Positions 41,461 through 45,478 of a DNA stretch of 45,478 nucleotides are shown piece after piece. Origin of the DNA: SAR324 cluster bacterium (GTDB taxonomy: Bacteria; SAR324; XYD2-FULL-50-16; HCM1); assembly GCA_002995645.1 (NCBI GenBank), contig PUHO01000016.1, forward strand, positions 32,499 to 77,976, read 5' to 3'. The position numbers were made by a program, and so were the translations under genes. How positions within the stretch are numbered: position 1 is the first letter of the stretch; each line of letters begins with the position of its first letter. The notes below the pieces were generated by a model. The model did no database searches, was not told where the DNA came from, and saw only the letters and a program-made list of their open reading frames with translations.

Positions 41461-42552
41461 TTATCTAAAAAGAAAACCAACGGTAGCATTATACGTTGTA
41501 TATTTATGCTTACCGAAAGTATCAACATTAATAATTTCGTCTGTCATGCCTAAGCTTAAAGTTGTATGCTTTGTTCGTAGTGAAAGATCAATAGCATGCG
41601 TTTGATGCGACATAGTAGACGCCGTTTTTAATTGGTAAGCTATATAGGCATCGCCTACCTTCGTCAAATCAGTTGCCCCTTCTATAGTTGACGTTGCCCT
41701 TTCATACATATAAGAAAGATTAGCTCCGTTAATACTAGCCGGCATTAAGCCAATCCCTTTTAAAATACTAACAAAGCCAATAGTAATAATACCATGATAC
41801 GTTATTGCTTTGCTTAGATTAACACTACTTACTTTTAATGCAGGGGCATATAGCGCTCCGCCTTCTAAGGTCATTACAAAACTAGAAGGCGAACCAATTA
41901 GAAAAGCACCGGCACCGTAAAACTTGTTTCTTGCACCAAGTGACGTGGTACTACCTGCCGAATGTAACTTCGTGCTTGCTTGTTGCCAACCGCCACTAAA
42001 AAATAAATAGGAAAAGGCACGCATAGATACGCCAACGTCAAGTGTAGTTGAATTATACGAATTTGTATCAGCCGTTCCTTCTGCCGGGGCTGGCAAATCC
42101 TGCTCTAATTGTATACGATCATATTGATATCCAACAGATAAAGCATAAGTCGACTTCAAACGTGCACTCAAGATTCCACCGTATTGTAAATATTGCCTTG
42201 CATTACTATACGCCGTCCCCGGATGCCAATACGCCATATTTTGTTTTCGACTTCCAAATATACTTAAGCCTACCGCCTGATATTGATAATGAAATAATCC
42301 CTCGGCGGCAGCAAGTGTAATCGTTTTTTTTGGCTGTCCTATTGCCTCTTCAGGTTCCCCTGAATCCTTACGCGCAACGGCACGTAGCGCTAAAATATTA
42401 TCAAAACGCCAAATATCAGCAGTTCCTTCTTTAGGAATAAAAGCGGCGCTTCTTTTCGCGAATACCATTTGCCCATAGGCTGTTGTTGCTAAGATTAAAT
42501 AGCAAAACAAGCTGGCAAGCAGTTTATAATATAGTGTTTTTGATTGTTTCAT
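41461..42552 (-). CDS. Hypothetical outer-membrane beta-barrel protein
   Basis: A 363-aa protein with an N-terminal signal peptide (LLASLFCYLILATTAYGQ, cleavage expected after AYG). It is followed by alternating hydrophobic/polar strands typical of a barrel: YALSVGYQYDRIQL, TTLDVGVSMRAFSYLFFSGGW, TYHGIITIGFVSIL, HAIDLSLRTKHTTLSLGMTD and the last strand YTTYNATVGFLFR. The last residue is Arg after Phe, not the usual terminal Phe. No named family is recognised; the cargo or role is unknown. It is co-directional with fluC, 12 bp away, and divergent from pckA. Only distantly related barrels such as PorV or OmpA-like proteins come to mind, without support. Confidence 0.65.
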   Translation of the reverse strand: MKQSKTLYYKLLASLFCYLILATTAYGQMVFAKRSAAFIPKEGTADIWRFDNILALRAVARKDSGEPEEAIGQPKKTITLAAAEGLFHYQYQAVGLSIFGSRKQNMAYWHPGTAYSNARQYLQYGGILSARLKSTYALSVGYQYDRIQLEQDLPAPAEGTADTNSYNSTTLDVGVSMRAFSYLFFSGGWQQASTKLHSAGSTTSLGARNKFYGAGAFLIGSPSSFVMTLEGGALYAPALKVSSVNLSKAITYHGIITIGFVSILKGIGLMPASINGANLSYMYERATSTIEGATDLTKVGDAYIAYQLKTASTMSHQTHAIDLSLRTKHTTLSLGMTDEIINVDTFGKHKYTTYNATVGFLFR

Positions 42553-42650
42553 GTTGATTATTTTATAAAAATCTACTATATACTAAAGTTATACAAAAAT
42601 CACTCCTAAATTACTATATTTAATCTTTGATTTAAAGAATAAAATTTTAA

Positions 42651-42679
42651 TTGTAATTTTTTATAAAACTTGTTATACT
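42651..42679 (+). promoter_or_regulatory. Sigma-70-type promoter of pckA
   Basis: TTGTAA (42651-42656), 17 bp, TATACT (42674-42679). Start would be near 42686, giving a leader of about 90 nt to the preferred ATG at 42776. The pckA ribosome site AAAGGAGA (42763-42770) lies 5 nt before it. Confidence 0.6.
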
Positions 42680-42775
42680 GTAAAAGTTGTCGTTCTTGAT
42701 GTTTATTTGTATGCTATATTTATTAACGATAACTTATATTTAACATTATTAAACCCCTATATAAAGGAGAATTCT

Positions 42776-44356
42776 ATGAGTTCCAATTATAATTTAGAAC
42801 AATTTGGATTTCAAAATATTAAAGCGGTACATCGCAATTTACCTGTTGAAAAATTAATAGAACACGAAATTAAAAATGATGAAGTTGTTGTTGGGCAACA
42901 AGGCGCTATGATTGTTGACACTGGGAAATTTACCGGTCGTTCACCTAAAGATAAATTTATTGTAGACGAAGCTTCTACTACTGAAAACATTTGGTGGGGA
43001 CCTGTTAACGCAAAAATCACACCTGCTGTTTTTGATGAATTACAAGAAAAATGTGTTAAATACCTTGATAACCGTGAACTATATATGTTTGACGGCTTTT
43101 GCGGTGCTGATAAAGACTTTGCTATGCCTGTTCGAATCGTAACAAGTACAGCTTGGCATTCTCATTTTGTTCGCAATATGTTTATCCGCCCAGAAAAAAA
43201 AGAACTTGAATCATTTGCCCCTGAATTCACTATTTTGAACGCATGCGGTTATTTTGAAAAAGAGTTTGAAAAACTTGGCTTAAACAGTGACGTATTTATT
43301 ATCTTCAACTTAGCTAAAAAACTAGCTATTGTTGGTGGTACACAGTACGCTGGGGAAATGAAAAAAGGTATTTTTTCCGTTATGAACTACTTCTTACCAT
43401 TGAAAGGAACACTTTCAATGCATTGTTCTGCAAATAAAGGTAAAGACGGCGACGTTGCTTTATTCTTTGGTTTATCAGGAACAGGTAAAACAACGTTGTC
43501 AACAGATCCAAATCGTCATTTAATTGGTGATGATGAACATGGTTGGTCAGATAACGGTATATTTAACCTTGAAGGCGGATGCTATGCTAAATGTATCAAC
43601 CTTGACCCAGACAAAGAACCGGATATTTGGAATGCTATTCGTCATGAAGCAATCCTAGAAAACGTTATCTATGATGAAGATCGTGTTGTAGATTATGATG
43701 ATTCAACTAAAACAGAAAATACTCGCGTTTCTTACCCTATTTACTCTATTGATAATATTGCCGTTCCAAGCACAGGTGGACATCCTAAAAATATTATCTT
43801 TTTAACTTGTGATGCTTTTGGTGTTTTACCTCCTGTTTCTAAACTTACACCGGAACAAGCTTCTTATCATTTCTTAAACGGTTATACTGCTAAAGTTGCC
43901 GGAACAGAACGTGGCGTAACTGAACCGGAAGCTACTTTTTCAACTTGCTTCGGTGGTCCTTTCATGACTCTTCGCCCAAAAGTATATGCTGATTTACTTG
44001 CTAAGAAAATGAAACAACACGGAACAAACGCATATCTTGTTAACACCGGTTGGTCTGGTGGTTCTTATGGCGTTGGATCAAGAGTAAGCATTCCTGATAC
44101 AAGAGCTATGATTACAGCTATCCTTGACGGTTCTATTTTGAACGCACAATGGGCAACTGAACCTATTTTTGGTCTTGCTATTCCAACAGCACTTCCAGGC
44201 GTTAAAACAGAAATCCTTAACCCTGTTAACACATGGAAAGATAAAGCTGCTTTTGAAGCAACAAGAACAAAATTAGCTAATATGTTTATTGAAAACTTCA
44301 AAAAATATGAAGGCGATTCACCAGAATTAAAAGGTGCAGGACCTAAATTAGGCTAG
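42776..44356 (+). CDS. pckA: Phosphoenolpyruvate carboxykinase (ATP)
   Basis: Interconverts oxaloacetate + ATP and PEP + CO2 + ADP, in gluconeogenesis or, in some anaerobes, as a CO2-fixing ATP-forming step. The 526-aa protein has the oxaloacetate/Mn region GRSPKDKFIVDE, TSTAWHSHFVRNMFIRP, the metal-site GGTQYAGEMKKGIFS, the kinase P-loop GLSGTGKTTLSTDPNR (about 231-246), LIGDDEHGW and GGPFMTLRP. I chose the ATG at 42776 because AAAGGAG lies 7 nt upstream and MSSNYNLEQFGF fits the family. An in-frame ATG at 42707 would add 23 residues without a ribosome site. It is followed after 10 bp by the ITPA-type gene. Confidence 0.97.
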   Translation: MSSNYNLEQFGFQNIKAVHRNLPVEKLIEHEIKNDEVVVGQQGAMIVDTGKFTGRSPKDKFIVDEASTTENIWWGPVNAKITPAVFDELQEKCVKYLDNRELYMFDGFCGADKDFAMPVRIVTSTAWHSHFVRNMFIRPEKKELESFAPEFTILNACGYFEKEFEKLGLNSDVFIIFNLAKKLAIVGGTQYAGEMKKGIFSVMNYFLPLKGTLSMHCSANKGKDGDVALFFGLSGTGKTTLSTDPNRHLIGDDEHGWSDNGIFNLEGGCYAKCINLDPDKEPDIWNAIRHEAILENVIYDEDRVVDYDDSTKTENTRVSYPIYSIDNIAVPSTGGHPKNIIFLTCDAFGVLPPVSKLTPEQASYHFLNGYTAKVAGTERGVTEPEATFSTCFGGPFMTLRPKVYADLLAKKMKQHGTNAYLVNTGWSGGSYGVGSRVSIPDTRAMITAILDGSILNAQWATEPIFGLAIPTALPGVKTEILNPVNTWKDKAAFEATRTKLANMFIENFKKYEGDSPELKGAGPKLG

Positions 44357-44366
44357 TACTTAAGTT

Positions 44367-44975
44367 ATGCTTACATTTCTTCTATTAACAGGCAATAAAG
44401 GGAAACAAGCTGAATTTACTCGTATTTTACAACCACTTAACGTGCAAGTTGATATAGTAAGTTTAGATCTTCCTGAAATACAAAGCCTAGATATAGAAGA
44501 GATTGGCAATGCCAAAGTATGGCAAGCTTGGGAGCAACTTTCACAGATGCCTTCCAAGCTTCCCCTTCCTTTATCGCAATATCACGCGCTTCTTACCGAC
44601 GACGTATCTCTTACATTAGACGCTATTAAGCCGTTGCCGGGACCTTTTATTAAATGGTTTTTAGCTAGTTTAACGCTAGATGAATTTGTCACTCTTGCCA
44701 AGAACTATAATAACATGCAAGCACAAGCTACTTGTTTGCTGTCTCTTTTTGCGATTTCTTCACAAAAAACCTATCATTTTCAAGCCCATGTAGACGGTCT
44801 TATTTGCCCGCCAGTTGGTGATTTTGGCTTTGGCTGGGACGCTTGTTTTCAACCTGTTGGGAGCTCGCTTTCATTTGCTCAAATGACAAAAGAAGAAAAA
44901 AACAAAATCAGTCATCGTTCTCTTGCTTGTGAAAAGTTAGTTTCATGGTTAAAAGAGAACAATAATTTACTATAA
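44367..44975 (+). CDS. ITPA/HAM1-family nucleotide pyrophosphatase, eukaryote-like type
   Basis: House-cleaning enzyme expected to hydrolyse inosine or xanthosine triphosphate to monophosphates. The 202-aa protein has the family start LLLTGNKGKQAEF (substrate-site T8-G-N-K11), DLPEIQSLDIEEI, the acidic pair D78-D79, LPGPFIKWF (90-98), GFGWDACFQP (154-163) and EKNKISHR (177-184). LPGPFIKWFL and the PxxxDFGxGWDxCFQP pattern are the form found in eukaryotic ITPA rather than the bacterial RdgB form (LPGVYSARYA). It follows pckA by 10 bp and likely shares its transcript. The tandem array begins on its stop codon. Confidence 0.85.
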   Translation: MLTFLLLTGNKGKQAEFTRILQPLNVQVDIVSLDLPEIQSLDIEEIGNAKVWQAWEQLSQMPSKLPLPLSQYHALLTDDVSLTLDAIKPLPGPFIKWFLASLTLDEFVTLAKNYNNMQAQATCLLSLFAISSQKTYHFQAHVDGLICPPVGDFGFGWDACFQPVGSSLSFAQMTKEEKNKISHRSLACEKLVSWLKENNNLL

Positions 44976-45478
44976 AATACAATTACTTAATACAAGTCAC
45001 AAAAGGAATCCTCCCAATCTATAGAAAGCTAATTTCATAGCCAAGCAGACAACATAAAATAATTATAAATTACAATTACTTAGCACTGTTACGAACAAGA
45101 TCCCCCGCCCCGTCTATAAACAACTAAGATCACTGTTAAGAAACAACATAAAATAACTATAAATTGCAGCAGGTTAACACCGTTACGAATAAGAGAACCC
45201 CGCCCTGCTTATAAAAAGTCATTTCCTCAGTTAAGAAACAATATAAAATAATTATAAATAACAAATAGTTAGCACCGTTACGAAACAAGAGCCCCCCGCC
45301 CCGTCTATAAACAACTAAGGTCACTGTTAAGAAACAACATAAAATAATTATAGATTACAACTGCTTAATATCGTTACGAATAAGAGAACCCCAGCCTGCT
45401 TATAAAAAGCTGTTTCCACAGCTAAGAAATAATGAAAAATAAGAATAAATTACAACCGTTTAACGCCATTACGAACAA
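44972..45478. repeat. Tandem array of about 95-bp units in an alternating A/B pattern
   Basis: Non-coding array with units starting at 44972 (diverged, 82 bp), 45054, 45148, 45243, 45339 and 45434 (cut by the edge); the four full units are 94, 95, 96 and 95 bp. Each begins ATAAAATAA, has a central (C/T)GTTACGAA(C/T)AAGA, a C-rich core and TATAAA, and ends TTAAGAAACAA or similar. Units 45054 and 45243 share a GCCCCGTCTATAAACAACTA type. Units 45148 and 45339 share CCTGCTTATAAAAAG. The repeat is thus a dimer of about 190 bp. No open frame. Confidence 0.85.

Noticed and set aside
44972..45478. CRISPR array at the right edge
   Set aside because: Whole 95-bp units are repeated with scattered substitutions; there is no constant short repeat alternating with unrelated spacers, and no cas gene.

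Overview
This is a low-GC (roughly one third G+C by eye) chromosomal window from a flagellated Gram-negative bacterium. Envelope and machinery markers include an MsbA-type lipid exporter, an MltB-type lytic transglycosylase, HtrA, a candidate outer-membrane barrel, ClpS-ClpA and a sigma-54 response regulator. RpoB (1390 aa) and RpoC (1378 aa) have proteobacterial-type lengths and read most like those of Desulfobacterota (former Deltaproteobacteria). That placement rests on remembered sequence character, not on a database search. No phage, plasmid, IS element, CRISPR array, tRNA or rRNA gene was seen.

Layout. From 1 to 22821 almost everything lies on the minus strand. In transcription order this is: an MsbA-like ABC exporter; an RNA-maturation block queC-queF-cysS-rlmB-aroQ-rlmN-folE-rnpB (RNase P RNA); a flagellar filament operon fliD-fliS-(67 aa protein)-flagellin; rpoB-rpoC; and the start of ilvB, cut by the window edge. 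From 22910 onward most genes are on the plus strand. An MFS transporter converges on a sigma-54 response regulator. Then come mltB and clpS-clpA; a small FmdB-type zinc ribbon (minus); htrA-traB-gerW-ytfI-like-GH57; rpsB-tsf-pyrH-trmFO; and a small unknown gene. A minus-strand pair (outer-membrane barrel and fluoride channel fluC) follows, then pckA and an ITPA/HAM1-type nucleotide pyrophosphatase. The window ends in a non-coding tandem array of about 95-bp units that begins on the stop codon of the last gene and runs off the edge.

How genes work together. queC, queF and folE are three steps of queuosine synthesis and sit with tRNA and rRNA modification and processing genes (cysS, rlmB, rlmN, rnpB). 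TrmFO, another tRNA-modifying enzyme, lies with rpsB-tsf-pyrH. fliD, fliS and flagellin make the filament cap, the flagellin chaperone and the filament itself. ClpS is the N-degron adaptor of ClpA. pckA and a large GH57 protein point to gluconeogenesis and storage-glucan metabolism.

Most notable: FliD enlarged by three tandem copies of an internal domain; a 17-bp perfect palindrome wrapped around a consensus -10 box before clpS; an AB-alternating tandem array at the right edge; RNase P RNA whose P1 helix begins on the folE stop codon; rpoBC detached from its usual ribosomal-protein neighbours, with its own promoter and a roughly 210-nt leader; FolE with two active-site substitutions; a GerW/YtfI-like pair in a Gram-negative setting; and two adjacent 11-bp tandem duplications, one of which duplicates the gerW start codon. 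No clearly new defence or mobile system was found.
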